Below, in pieces: positions 1 to 8,357 of a stretch of 64,000 nucleotides of DNA. The position numbers and the translations under genes were made by a program. A model generated the notes under the pieces. That model had not been told where the DNA came from. It did not search any database and worked only from the letters and a program-made list of their open reading frames with translations. Where the stretch lies: the NCBI GenBank assembly GCA_965116865.1, contig OZ220727.1:1178001-1242000 (forward strand). Reading direction: 5' to 3'. How positions within the stretch are numbered: the first letter of the stretch is position 1; every line of letters begins with the position of its first letter. This stretch comes from Aldehydirespirator sp965116865. GTDB lineage: Bacteria; Actinomycetota; Acidimicrobiia; Acidimicrobiales; Aldehydirespiratoraceae.

Positions 1-10
1 GATCATGGCC

Positions 11-163
11 CCACCCGCACGGCGGCCCCGCGGCCGCGGAATGGTCCCGCAACTGCCAATGGGATCATGAGACGCACCCGCACGGCGGCCCCGCGGCCGC
101 GGAATGGTCCCGCAACTGCCAATGGGATCATGAGACGCACCCGCACGGCGGCCCCGCGGCCGC
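11..163. repeat. A-X-A-X-A direct repeat, period 62-63 bp
   Basis: Three copies of a roughly 28-bp G+C-rich sequence (about 11-37, 73-100, 136-163) are separated by two identical 35-bp segments (38-72, 101-135). The array lies just downstream of the ABC ATPase gene's stop codon (minus strand), where a permease gene would normally follow. Its period matches the shorter class of A-X-A units in this window. The first copy differs by a few bases at its left end. Confidence 0.85.
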
Positions 164-217
164 ATGCCCTGCGCCGGCAGCCCGTCCCCAGCCGCTCGGC
201 GACCCCGGCCGGGCCGG

Positions 218-1819
218 TCACACCGCCTCCGACACCCGGCCGGCCATGGCCGCGCCGACCTCGGCGCGGCTGGTCCTCGTCGGGTCGAGGACGGCCACCA
301 CCTCGCCGTCGAACATCACCGCGAGCCGGTCCGACAGCGCCATCAGCTCGTCGAGGTCCTCCGAGATGAGGAGAACGCCCACCCCGCGGCCTCGCTGGGA
401 GACGATCTGATCCTGGACCGCAGCGATCCCCTGCACGTCCAAGCCGCGGGTCGGCTGCGCTGCCAGCAGCACGCTGGGCTCTCCGCTCAGCTCGCGGCCC
501 AGCAGGAGCCGCTGCAGGTTCCCGCCCGACAGGGTCGCAGCCGGATCCTGGACCCGGCCCACGCTCACGCCGAACCGCTCCACCAGCCGCATGCAGAAGT
601 CCAGGCACCGGCGCAGGCTCAGCACCGGACCGTCACGGTGCGACTTGTACGAGCGGATCACGGCGTTGTCGACCACCGACATGTTGCGGGCCAGACCCAC
701 ACCCATCCGGTCCTCCGGGACATAGGCGAGGCCCCGCTGGAACCGGTTCCGCGGCGAGGCCGAAGTGACGTCCGCACCGGCGAGCACTACCCGTCCTGCG
801 GACGCGGCACGCAGCCCGCTGATGGCCTCGGCCAGTTCCTTCTGACCGTTGCCTGACACCCCGGCGATGCCGACGATCTCGCCGGAACGCACTTCGAGCG
901 ACACGTTCCTGAGCGCCGGCAACCCACGGTCGCTGAGAGCGCCCAGTCCCTCCAGCACCAAGACCGGATCACCGGTCATGGCCGGCGGCGGACGCGGGAT
1001 GTGCCCGCCCTCGGAGGATCCGACCATCAACTCGGCGAGCGTCGCGGGATCGACCGACGCGAGATCGTCGACGACGGCGGTGGTGCGGCCCCTGCGCAGC
1101 ACCGTGGCCTCGTCGCAGCAGGCGATCACCTCGTCAAGCTTGTGGCTGATGTAGATCACCGAGCGGCCGGAGTCGGCCATGGCTCGGATGGTTCTGGCGA
1201 GTTCCTCAGCCTCCGCGGGGGTGAGCACCGCGGTAGGTTCGTCCAAGATCAGGATGTCCGCGTCCCGCCACAAGGCCTTCAAGATCTCCACCCGCTGACG
1301 CTCCCCCATGGAGAGCTGCCAAACCGGACGGGATGGGTCGACCGCCAGCGAATAGGTGTCGGCCAGCTGCGCCACTCGCTGCTCAATGTCGTGGGTGTCC
1401 ATCAGGCGCGGCGCCAATCCGAGCACGATGTTCTCGGCCACGGTGAGCGTCGGCACCAGACGGAACTCCTGATGGACCATCCCGACGCCAGCGGCGATCG
1501 CGTCTGCGGGCGAGCGGAACCGACGGCGCCGGCCGGAGACGAACACCTCGCCGTGGTCGGGCAGGTACACGCCCGCCAGGACGCTCACCAGCGACGTCTT
1601 CCCAGCGCCGTTCTCGCCGATCAGTGCATGCACCGTGCCGGGCCTGACTGTCAGGTTGGCGCCGTCGCAGGCCACCACCCCCGGGAACTGCTTGCGTATC
1701 CCGTTGAGCCGCACCGCGTCCGACGGCGCGCCGGAGCCGCCCTCACAGCCGGAGCCGGCCCGGCCGTGAGGGTCTGGACGCTCACCGCCCGCGGGCGCGG
1801 GCAAACCCGGCGCGGTCAC
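218..1819 (-). CDS. Nucleoside/sugar-type ABC transporter, double ATP-binding protein
   Basis: 533 aa with two fused ABC domains, as in the RbsA/MglA/YufO family that energises carbohydrate or nucleoside importers on the inner face of the membrane. Domain 1 has Walker A GENGAGKTS, a variant signature LSMGERQR and Walker B ILILDEPT. Domain 2 has a degenerate Walker A (GVSGNGQKE), signature LSGGNLQR and a degenerate Walker B with AAQPT in place of DEPT, so domain 1 probably supplies ATP hydrolysis, as is common in this family. It lies 62 bp downstream of the BmpA-like binding-protein gene on the same strand, which points to a nucleoside substrate. The two permease genes usually found next would lie beyond the left edge. 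The GTG start used here leaves about 35 residues before the first domain, so a later start is possible. Confidence 0.9.
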   Translation of the reverse strand: MTAPGLPAPAGGERPDPHGRAGSGCEGGSGAPSDAVRLNGIRKQFPGVVACDGANLTVRPGTVHALIGENGAGKTSLVSVLAGVYLPDHGEVFVSGRRRRFRSPADAIAAGVGMVHQEFRLVPTLTVAENIVLGLAPRLMDTHDIEQRVAQLADTYSLAVDPSRPVWQLSMGERQRVEILKALWRDADILILDEPTAVLTPAEAEELARTIRAMADSGRSVIYISHKLDEVIACCDEATVLRRGRTTAVVDDLASVDPATLAELMVGSSEGGHIPRPPPAMTGDPVLVLEGLGALSDRGLPALRNVSLEVRSGEIVGIAGVSGNGQKELAEAISGLRAASAGRVVLAGADVTSASPRNRFQRGLAYVPEDRMGVGLARNMSVVDNAVIRSYKSHRDGPVLSLRRCLDFCMRLVERFGVSVGRVQDPAATLSGGNLQRLLLGRELSGEPSVLLAAQPTRGLDVQGIAAVQDQIVSQRGRGVGVLLISEDLDELMALSDRLAVMFDGEVVAVLDPTRTSRAEVGAAMAGRVSEAV

Positions 1820-1881
1820 CGCTCAGAGCGACCGCGCCGGGCGCGCCGCGACACGTACGGCGGGTGTTGCCGACGGTTCGA

Positions 1882-3294
1882 TCAGGGTGCGGCGTTCCCC
1901 ACGACGCCCTCGACGAACCAGCTCATGCCCAGCATCGAGCCGTCGTCCATCGTCTCGCCGGCGGCGACCATCTCTTTGCCGTCCTGGTCGTTGATCGGGC
2001 CGGTGAACACGTCCCACGATCCGCTGACGATCTCCTCCGTTCTCGACGCGATGAGGTCGGCCGTGGCGCTGGGAACATCGTCCGCCAAAGGCGCCAGGCC
2101 GACTATGCCGTCGTCCATGCCGCCCCAGTATGCGCCGGACTTGTAGCTGCCGTCGGCCACAGCTTCGATAGTGGCCGCATAGCGGGGACCCCAGTTCCAG
2201 ACGGGGGCGGTGATCCATGCTTCGGGGGCGAACAGGCTCATGTCGGAGTTGTAGGCCACCCAGCGGGCGCCCGCGTCCTGCGCTGCCGTCCCTGCCGCGG
2301 TGGAGTCCTGGTGCATAGCGATCACGTCGGCACCCGCCTCGAGGAGCGCCTTGGCTGTGTCGCCCTCGATCGTGGGATCGAACCAGGTGAAAGTCCAGTT
2401 GACATGGACCTGAGCGTCCGGGTTGGTGTCGCGAACGCCCAGCGTGAACGCGTTGATGCCCCTGATCACCTCAGGGATCGGGAACGCGGCCACGTAGCCG
2501 ATGTTGCCCGTCTGGGTCATGGCGCCGGCCGCCAGACCCGAGAGGTAGCGGGGCTGGTACATGCGTCCGAAGTAGTTGCCGAAGTTGGTGTCGTTCATCT
2601 TGTACCCGCTGGCGTGCTCGAACACGACTCCGGGGTACTCGCCGGCCAGTTCCTCCATCGCGTCCATGTAGCCGAACGACGTGCCGAAGATCACGTCGGC
2701 GCCGTCGTTGTCGATGAAGTCGATGGCGAACGCCTTGAAGTCCTCGGCGTTCTCCGGGACGCTCTCCACGAACAGGGTGGCGGCGCCGGTGTGCTCCTCG
2801 GCGTACTGCCGGCCCTGGTCGTGAGCCCAGTTCCAGCCTGCGTCTCCGACCGGCCCGACGAGCACGAAGGCCGCCGTGATGTCCGAGGCGTCGTCCATAG
2901 AACCGTCGTCCATGGAACCGTCGTCCATGGAACCGTCGTCCATAGAACCGTCGTCCATAGACCCGTCGTCCATAGACCCGTCGTCCATAGAACCGTCGTC
3001 CATAGACCCGTCGTCCATGGAACCGTCGTCCATGGAACCGTCGTCCATGGAACCGTCGTCCATGGAACCGTCGTCCATGGAACCGTCGTCAGACCCGTCG
3101 TCCATGGAACCGTCGTCGGCGTCGGCCGTCTGCTCGTCGACCGTCGACTCCTCGTCTGTGGCAGGATCAACGGCGTCGTCGTCGCCGCCGCAGGCCGCGG
3201 CGAACAGAGCGAGCGCGGCCAGCGCGGCTACGAGCGTCCAGATCGTCCGGCCACCGCTGGACCGTGATCTACGGCATCGATTGAATTTAAGCAT
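1882..3294 (-). CDS. BmpA/PnrA-family substrate-binding lipoprotein with acidic repeat linker
   Basis: 470 aa. A positively charged N-terminus, a hydrophobic stretch and a lipobox ending in Cys35 (LFAAAC-GG) mark an exported lipoprotein. A low-complexity linker follows with 14 copies of S-M-D-D-G/A, then a Bmp domain (from ITAAFVLVGPVGDAGW onward) typical of binding proteins for purine nucleosides. The start is supported by a Shine-Dalgarno GGAGGG seven bases before ATG 3294. The linker is far longer than usual and probably acts as a flexible acidic tether between the lipid anchor and the binding domain. It is encoded by 15-bp tandem repeats and so is likely to vary in length between strains. 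Partner of the ATPase immediately downstream. Confidence 0.9.
   Translation of the reverse strand: MLKFNRCRRSRSSGGRTIWTLVAALAALALFAAACGGDDDAVDPATDEESTVDEQTADADDGSMDDGSDDGSMDDGSMDDGSMDDGSMDDGSMDDGSMDDGSMDDGSMDDGSMDDGSMDDGSMDDGSMDDGSMDDASDITAAFVLVGPVGDAGWNWAHDQGRQYAEEHTGAATLFVESVPENAEDFKAFAIDFIDNDGADVIFGTSFGYMDAMEELAGEYPGVVFEHASGYKMNDTNFGNYFGRMYQPRYLSGLAAGAMTQTGNIGYVAAFPIPEVIRGINAFTLGVRDTNPDAQVHVNWTFTWFDPTIEGDTAKALLEAGADVIAMHQDSTAAGTAAQDAGARWVAYNSDMSLFAPEAWITAPVWNWGPRYAATIEAVADGSYKSGAYWGGMDDGIVGLAPLADDVPSATADLIASRTEEIVSGSWDVFTGPINDQDGKEMVAAGETMDDGSMLGMSWFVEGVVGNAAP
2895..3117 (-). repeat. 15-bp in-frame tandem repeat in the BmpA-like gene
   Basis: Fourteen near-identical 15-bp units encode Ser-Met-Asp-Asp-Gly (last copy Ala). 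One extra unit has lost the Met codon. Third-position differences (catggaacc, catagaacc, catagaccc) are shared between neighbouring units, a sign of expansion by slippage or unequal exchange. Confidence 0.95.
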
Positions 3295-3552
3295 CTTGAT
3301 CCCTCCAAGAAACGCGGATTCTCCGTTGGCACGCCCAGAACCGGCCCGTGCCGGAAGTGAACTCTAGTACGAAGCGCTCGCCAGCGCCACGCCCCGAGCA
3401 GCCGGGCGAGCCGCGGCGCGGGCGCTGATGCCCTCCCACCGATCCGGAACCGACGCTCAGAACGGGGCGCCGAGGCGCGGACGCCGGGCTCGGAGGCTGA
3501 TCCGAATCGTGGAACACGGCCCGGCAGGCATGGATCCAAGGCTCGGGATCGC

Positions 3553-3558
3553 TACACT
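3553..3558 (+). promoter_or_regulatory. -10 box, probable leaderless transcript
   Basis: TACACT (TANNNT) ends 8 nt before ATG 3567, with no Shine-Dalgarno sequence. That spacing puts the transcription start at or next to the start codon. Confidence 0.5.
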
Positions 3559-3566
3559 TCCGCCGC

Positions 3567-4196
3567 ATGATCTCCTCAACCGTCCCACCTTCCTGCTCGA
3601 GTTCCGGTGCCCTGACCGTGGCCCTGACCATGGACGGCGTCATCGCGAACTGGGTGAAGGGTCTGAGGGCGCATGTCGCCGCCCGGCACGCGATCGCGGA
3701 CAGGCAACTGGCGCTGAACGTCTCCTGGGACCTCTCCGAATGGGGCGTGGACGACCCGGCGGGCATGATCCGCGACTTCCTGCTGTCACCGATGTCTGGG
3801 CGGCTCAAGCTCGTCGAAGGAGCGCAGGCTGGGATATCCAGGCTTCAGTCGGCCGGCTTCAGGGTCGTGGCTGTGACCCGACGCGACCACCTAGTCGGCG
3901 ACGATCCCGACGACCAGGACAAGACCCGCGGCATCGCCCGCCAGTGGTTCGCCGGTCAGCCGCATCTGTGCATAGGCGACAATGACATCGTGTTCACCGA
4001 CGACCCGGTCGCTGTGGACGCCGATTTGTGGGTGGACGACGCGCCTCGGCGAGTGAAGCGCCTGGTCGAGGCCGAGAAGCCGGTGTGGGTGCTGCCGCAG
4101 CCGTGGAACCGCTCAGTAGTGCAGCATCCAGGCGTGCATGTGCTGTTCGACGGCTGGGAATCGGTCGACGATCTCATAGCAGCCCACGCCTCCTGA
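3567..4196 (+). CDS. HAD-like protein related to 5'(3')-deoxyribonucleotidase, altered nucleophile motif
   Basis: 209 aa. The layout resembles the NT5C-type branch of the HAD superfamily: motif I near residues 20-25, a VTRR motif II-like stretch in mid-protein, FTDDP, and a motif IV-like DLWVDD near residue 150. In active enzymes motif I is DxDG; here it reads T-M-D-G, so the nucleophilic Asp is Thr. Phosphatase activity is therefore doubtful and a binding or regulatory role is possible. The start at ATG 3567 agrees with a -10 box 8 nt upstream. The first 15 residues are Ser/Pro-rich and may not be conserved. It stands alone between the bmpA-like gene (divergent) and carD. Confidence 0.65.
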   Translation: MISSTVPPSCSSSGALTVALTMDGVIANWVKGLRAHVAARHAIADRQLALNVSWDLSEWGVDDPAGMIRDFLLSPMSGRLKLVEGAQAGISRLQSAGFRVVAVTRRDHLVGDDPDDQDKTRGIARQWFAGQPHLCIGDNDIVFTDDPVAVDADLWVDDAPRRVKRLVEAEKPVWVLPQPWNRSVVQHPGVHVLFDGWESVDDLIAAHAS

Positions 4197-4346
4197 TCCC
4201 AGTCCGATGATGTCGGCGAGCCAGCGGCCTCAGGACAGCAGGCACCCGCTCCGTGCATCGCATCGACCCCGCCCGTGGTGCGGACGAACCCCGGACGGCG
4301 GCGGTTGCCGCGATTCGAGCGGCGCGGGAACCGGCCCCGGCGGGGG

Positions 4347-4352
4347 TATAAT
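4347..4352 (+). promoter_or_regulatory. Consensus -10 box of carD, leaderless
   Basis: A perfect TATAAT lies 7 nt before GTG 4360, and no ribosome binding site fits between. No -35 hexamer is visible about 17 bp upstream. The GTG is thus the likely first transcribed codon. Confidence 0.7.
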
Positions 4353-4359
4353 CGGTTGA

Positions 4360-4839
4360 GTGAGCTTCAAGGTCGGAGATCGGGTGGTGTACCCGCATCA
4401 CGGTGCCGCTGAGATAGTGAGGCTGGAGAAACGCACAGACTTCGGCAAGGAGCAGGACTATCTCGTGCTGCGCATGACCCACGGCGACATGATCGTGGCC
4501 GTGCCCGCCGAGAAGGCAGAGGACGTCGGGATGCGCTGGCCCATCAGCACCGAGGACGTGGACGACCTCTTCGAGGTGCTGGCGCGCCGCGACGTGCGCG
4601 AGCCCGCCAACTGGTCGCGACGCTACAAGAACCATCAGGAGAAGCTCAAGTCGGGCGACGTGTACCAGGTGGCCGAGGTGGTGCGCAACCTGGCCCTGCG
4701 GGAGCGGGCCAAAGGACTCTCAGCAGGCGAGAAGACGCTCTACAACACCGCTCGCAGCGTGCTGGTCTCGGAGCTGTCGTTCGCGCTCGAAGTGAGCGAG
4801 GACGATGCGTCGCGCCGCGTCGACAACGCCCTGAACTGA
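4360..4839 (+). CDS. carD: CarD-family RNA polymerase-binding transcription regulator
   Basis: 159 aa, the normal length for CarD/CdnL. The N-terminal Tudor-like RNAP interaction domain starts at FKVGDRVVYPHHGAAEI. The C-terminal helical DNA-binding domain includes the conserved stretch around LALRERAKGLSAGEK. CarD binds the beta subunit of RNA polymerase and stabilises the open complex, notably at promoters with weak -35 elements. The GTG start is preceded by TATAAT at leaderless spacing and lacks a -35 box, so the gene's own promoter resembles a CarD-dependent one (inference). Convergent with the Fic gene. Confidence 0.95.
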   Translation: MSFKVGDRVVYPHHGAAEIVRLEKRTDFGKEQDYLVLRMTHGDMIVAVPAEKAEDVGMRWPISTEDVDDLFEVLARRDVREPANWSRRYKNHQEKLKSGDVYQVAEVVRNLALRERAKGLSAGEKTLYNTARSVLVSELSFALEVSEDDASRRVDNALN

Positions 4840-4848
4840 CTCCCGCGG

Positions 4849-4869
4849 GGCCGGCCGACGCCGCCGGCC
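4849..4869. terminator. G+C-rich hairpin between convergent genes
   Basis: A 7-bp perfect stem (ggccggc/gccggcc) with a 7-nt loop sits between the stop codons of carD and the Fic gene. There is no T-tract, but such U-less hairpins are common in high-GC actinomycetes. It could serve both strands. Confidence 0.4.
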
Positions 4870-4915
4870 GCGAACGATGCGAGCGTCCATCGCCGCTGGT
4901 GCTTCCCTTGCTGCC

Positions 4916-6265
4916 TCAATCGGCAGTCAACGAGACCACGATGGATTCCGCTACTCTCCGTGCTACCTCGCTCGGCTTCAACCTGGCCACGCGCCCGTCG
5001 GGCAGACGCACTGTCCACTTGTCGGCATTCGGCAGCTCCAGTGTCAACTCCTCAACCCCTGGGGAATGCGAGCAGGCGCGCCTCCACCTTCGGGCGCCCG
5101 CGAGATCAGGGACCGACCAGAAGACAGCCGGTCCGTCACCCGCCTTGAGCCAGTCCTTCATATCGTTGCTGCGAAATCCACACCACGCCAGGTAGCGATT
5201 GTGATCCAGCCCCGGAACGTCCACGTCGATGCGGAACAGCCACGCGTTGCCCGCCGAGTCGCCCTCGCACAAGGCCGCATAGTCGCCTGCCGACATCTCT
5301 GACTCATACCACCGCGTGGTGACACGGCCCGTGTCGCCGACCGCGGACTCGATGGCGTCCGTCACGAGAGAGAACAGCAGGCTCGCCGCGTCGTTCCAGA
5401 TGGCGACGCGCCGGGCCTGCGCCTTGCGGAGCATCTCCTGAGCCGCGTCGTAGCCCTCGTGCCGCTTGGCTGCGCGCTCCAAGTCGCGGAGTGCGTCCTC
5501 GGCTCTGGCCAGGATCAGTTCCGATATGGGCTCGAGATCTCCGCCCATGTCCGACTCGGCGAGCGCGTCGTAGTACCTCAGCCGGTCCTTGCGGCGAATG
5601 ATGACGCTCGGAAGACCGGCCCTGATCAGCTCCAGGTTCATGACTGCTCTCGCCGTGCGGCCGTTGCCGTCGGCGAAAGGGTGGATGTGCGTGAGCCACG
5701 CGTGCAGGACGATCGCACGCAGCAGCGGAAGGGTGCCGGCCTGATCGGCGGACCAGCGCTCCCAGTCCTCCATGCTCGACATGACCTGGCCCCAGGTTGC
5801 GGGAGGGGTGTGAGGCGCTCCGGAGATGCGCACGGGATTCGAGCGGAACAGGCCGGCGGCCGGCCCCCCACCGAGAATCAGGCTGTGGAGCTCCTTCGCC
5901 TGACGACAGTCCGACGGCGACGGATCCTTCGCCAGCTCGACCATGTGCGCGAGCGCTCGCGACAAGTTGACGGCGTCAGCCGAGTATGCGGGGTCGTGGC
6001 CTGTGATCGTCACACCCTTCTCGACCGCCAGTTCTGTCTCCCCGACGCTCAGCGTGCTGCCCTCGATGGCGTTCGACTCTGCGATCTGCTCGTAGCGCTT
6101 GTCGCCGAAGTACGCCCGCAACGTCGCGTCGGTCAGGCTTCCCCGCGCCCTGAGAAGGTCGGCGCGCTCCTGGAGCTTCGCTGCATCTTCGAGCACGTGC
6201 CGGCCGGTGGCGGCGATCGTGTAGGGGCTGCCGTCGAGGCTGATCGCAGTGGGCTGCCCTGGCAT
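4916..6265 (-). CDS. Fic-domain AMP-transferase-type protein, class II self-inhibited
   Basis: 449 aa. The Fic core HPFADGNGRTAR (catalytic His195) matches the canonical HPFx(D/E)GNGRxxR motif of enzymes that transfer AMP or other nucleotide moieties to protein hydroxyls. An N-terminal inhibitory helix motif, SNAIEG (Glu68), is of the class II type, whose Glu blocks the ATP gamma-phosphate. The roughly 150-residue C-terminal part is not recognised and may confer target choice. The ATG start lies 7 nt after a TAGGTT -10 box. It is a single gene convergent with carD; no separate antitoxin is seen, in keeping with built-in inhibition. Confidence 0.9.
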   Translation of the reverse strand: MPGQPTAISLDGSPYTIAATGRHVLEDAAKLQERADLLRARGSLTDATLRAYFGDKRYEQIAESNAIEGSTLSVGETELAVEKGVTITGHDPAYSADAVNLSRALAHMVELAKDPSPSDCRQAKELHSLILGGGPAAGLFRSNPVRISGAPHTPPATWGQVMSSMEDWERWSADQAGTLPLLRAIVLHAWLTHIHPFADGNGRTARAVMNLELIRAGLPSVIIRRKDRLRYYDALAESDMGGDLEPISELILARAEDALRDLERAAKRHEGYDAAQEMLRKAQARRVAIWNDAASLLFSLVTDAIESAVGDTGRVTTRWYESEMSAGDYAALCEGDSAGNAWLFRIDVDVPGLDHNRYLAWCGFRSNDMKDWLKAGDGPAVFWSVPDLAGARRWRRACSHSPGVEELTLELPNADKWTVRLPDGRVARLKPSEVARRVAESIVVSLTAD

Positions 6266-6272
6266 CCGTTAG

Positions 6273-6278
6273 AACCTA
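6273..6278 (-). promoter_or_regulatory. -10 box of the Fic gene, leaderless
   Basis: TAGGTT on the minus strand, 7 nt before ATG 6265. No Shine-Dalgarno sequence lies between them. Confidence 0.5.
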
Positions 6279-6363
6279 CAGGCCGAGCACAGACCGGCAA
6301 GCGGATACCACGCGGTGGTCGAGACAGGCGAAGCGGACCCTGCATCCCGACGACCAGCAAGCC

Positions 6364-6470
6364 GTCGCCGGGGTCTTCGGCGGACTGATTCGAGTTCGTG
6401 CGCGCGGCGCGCCGAAAATCGTCCAGCCCCTCGAGTCGCCGGGGTCTTCGGCGGACTGATTCGAGTTCGT
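6364..6470. repeat. A-X-A unit (36 + 35 + 36 bp)
   Basis: A perfect 36-bp direct repeat (6364-6399 and 6435-6470) encloses an unrelated 35-bp segment (period 71). It makes up most of the 303-bp gap between the Fic gene and tRNA-Pro. No credible gene is seen in that gap. Confidence 0.9.
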
Positions 6471-6568
6471 CTCACACCGAGTCCCGGCAGACTCGGCAGC
6501 GGGCCACGCAGACCGAGACTCATCGCGCTTGGGGGCATGATCGTGCATCGGTAGCCTGACGAGTCGCT

Positions 6569-6642
6569 CGGGACGTGGCGCAGCCAGGTAGCGCACCTGC
6601 TTTGGGAGCAGGGGGTCGCCGGTTCGAATCCGGCCGTCCCGA
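6569..6642 (+). tRNA. tRNA-Pro (anticodon TGG)
   Basis: 74 nt. Acceptor stem CGGGACG pairs with CGTCCCG (discriminator A). The anticodon stem CCTGC/GCAGG carries loop TTTGGGA, and the T-arm CCGGTTCGAATCCGG is intact. CCA is not encoded. The molybdenum hydroxylase gene starts 8 bp downstream. Confidence 0.97.
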
Positions 6643-6650
6643 CCCTTGTC

Positions 6651-8357
6651 ATGAGCCCACTTCACGAAGCCCAGCGCAGGGCCGACGCGATCAAGCGATA
6701 TCTAGCGCCCGAGTCGTTGGAAGACGCTCTGGACGTGCTCGCGACGCGCGGCCCCTCGGCACGGGCCATCGCCGGCGGCACCGACCTGCTGTTGGAACTC
6801 AGCCGCGGCGCGCGGACCGGCATCGACACCCTCGTCGATCTGAGCGTGCTCGACGGGCTCGACACCATAACCGAGCACCGTGAGCGGGTCGAGCTGGGGC
6901 CCCTCGTCACCCACGCCGATGTCGTCGGGTACGAGAGGATGCCGTCGGTGGGACTGCCGCTCGCGCAGGCCTGCCTGGAAGTCGGAGGACCGCAGCTCCG
7001 CAACCGGGCCACGGTCGCCGGCAACATCGTCACAGCCAGTCCCGCCAACGACACTGTCTCCGCTCTGTACGCGCTCGGCGCCGACGTGACCGTCTCATCA
7101 GCCGGAGGCGGCAACCGGACCATGCCGATCTCGGACTTCCTCACCGGTTTCCGCACCACCGCGCTGCAACCGGGCGAACTGGTGACCAGGATCGCCTTCG
7201 ACGTCTTGGGAGGCCCCCGGCGGGGGATCTTCGTGAAGCTCGGGCTGAGGAGGGCGCAGGCCATCTCGGTGGTCCACGCCGCCGCGGTCGTCACCGAAGA
7301 CAGCGACGGCGCCGTGGCCGACCTGGTGGTGGCTCTCGGAAGCGTCGGCCCGACCATCGAACTGGTGGACGCAGCCGTCGGCATAGCCAGGGGCCGGCGC
7401 CTCGCCGCCGCCGCCGCCGACGTAGCGGCCGCGTCACGGGCTGCGGTCACACCCATCGACGACCTGCGCGCCACAGCCGAGTACCGCAGCCGCACGGTCG
7501 AGGCAGTGGTGGAACGAGCGCTGCGCTCGCTGGCGGCCGGCACCGAGGCCGCCACCTGGCCGTATCGGCCTCCGCGCCTCGCGGCGGCCGCCCGCCCCGC
7601 AGCAGCGCCCGCGCCAGCGACCGACGGCGCCTCGCGGCGGGAGGACGCCGACGACAGCGCCGCCACCCGCGACGTGCTCACGGGCAGCGCCGTCGCCACG
7701 GGCTCGCAGCGGGAGATCACCGACGGCAACACCATCACGGCGACCCACACCCCCGGCTGGCAGCTCCACCGGCCAGACGTTCGGGAGATCACCGACGGCA
7801 ACACCATCACGGCGACGGTCAACGGCGTCGAGCGCCGCGCTGCCAACGCCGCGGGGCGCACGCTGCTCGACTGGCTGCGACTCGACCTCGGACTGACCGG
7901 CACCAAGGAGGGCTGCGCCGAGGGCGAGTGCGGCGCCTGCACCGTCCATCTCGACGGCCGAGCCGTGCTGGCGTGTCTGGTGCCGGCCGCCCGGGCCGCC
8001 GCCGCCAGCGTCACCACGGTCGAGGGTCTGGCCTCGCCGGACGGAGCGCTGCATCCGGTCCAGCAGGCCCTGGCGGACTGCGGGGGCGTCCAGTGCGGCT
8101 TCTGCACCCCCGGGTTCGTGATGAGCGCCGCCATGCTGGCCGAGGAGGAGCCCCACCCGAGCCGGGCACAGGTGGAGCACGGTCTGGCCGGGAACCTGTG
8201 CCGCTGCACGGGGTACTACTCGATCATCAACTCCCTCACCGACAGCGACGCGTCCCCCGCCGCCGACACCACACCGCGAACCGGCAGCCACAAGCCCTCG
8301 AACGGGACTCCCCCGCCGCCGACTCCCACCGACGCGTCCGGAGCGGCCGGGCTGTGA
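6651..8357 (+). CDS. Molybdenum hydroxylase FAD subunit fused to [2Fe-2S] subunit
   Basis: 568 aa. Residues 1 to about 290 form a CoxM-like FAD-binding domain (AIAGGTDLL near the start, then RNRATVAGNI for flavin contacts). After a roughly 100-residue Ala/Pro-rich linker comes a CoxS-like iron-sulfur domain (about 395-535) with plant-type ferredoxin cysteines (CAEGECGACT...C) and the second cluster CGFCTPGF...NLCRCTGYY. These pass electrons from the molybdenum site to FAD. In the relatives known to me the two are usually separate proteins, so the fusion is unusual. The linker carries REITDGNTITAT twice because of an A-X-A unit (7710-7816). The stop overlaps the next gene's GTG by four bases (GTGA). 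Confidence 0.9.
   Translation: MSPLHEAQRRADAIKRYLAPESLEDALDVLATRGPSARAIAGGTDLLLELSRGARTGIDTLVDLSVLDGLDTITEHRERVELGPLVTHADVVGYERMPSVGLPLAQACLEVGGPQLRNRATVAGNIVTASPANDTVSALYALGADVTVSSAGGGNRTMPISDFLTGFRTTALQPGELVTRIAFDVLGGPRRGIFVKLGLRRAQAISVVHAAAVVTEDSDGAVADLVVALGSVGPTIELVDAAVGIARGRRLAAAAADVAAASRAAVTPIDDLRATAEYRSRTVEAVVERALRSLAAGTEAATWPYRPPRLAAAARPAAAPAPATDGASRREDADDSAATRDVLTGSAVATGSQREITDGNTITATHTPGWQLHRPDVREITDGNTITATVNGVERRAANAAGRTLLDWLRLDLGLTGTKEGCAEGECGACTVHLDGRAVLACLVPAARAAAASVTTVEGLASPDGALHPVQQALADCGGVQCGFCTPGFVMSAAMLAEEEPHPSRAQVEHGLAGNLCRCTGYYSIINSLTDSDASPAADTTPRTGSHKPSNGTPPPPTPTDASGAAGL
7710..7816 (+). repeat. A-X-A unit inside a coding region (35 + 37 + 35 bp)
   Basis: A 35-bp perfect repeat (7710-7744, 7782-7816) flanks 37 unrelated bases. 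The period is 72 bp, so the frame is kept and 24 residues are added at the junction of the linker and the iron-sulfur domain. The second copy runs straight into the conserved start of the 2Fe-2S domain (TVNGVERRA). Confidence 0.9.

Noticed and set aside
3..608. 201-aa minus-strand frame at the left edge as a permease
   Set aside because: It is very Arg/Pro/Gly-rich with no membrane helices and overlaps the ABC ATPase in another frame.
2895..3117. CRISPR or A-X-A reading of the 15-bp repeat in the BmpA-like gene
   Set aside because: The unit is in frame, 15 bp and without any unrelated insert, so it is a coding microsatellite.
6276..6665. Minus-strand frames reading GFEPATP or RTGDPLLPK over the tRNA region
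   Set aside because: These are translations of the antisense of tRNA-Pro, a common false gene; the tRNA fold is perfect on the plus strand.
7928..8353. Upstream extension of the Mo-hydroxylase large subunit to 7928
   Set aside because: It overlaps the 2Fe-2S domain in another frame. The GTGA overlap at 8354 gives a natural start.
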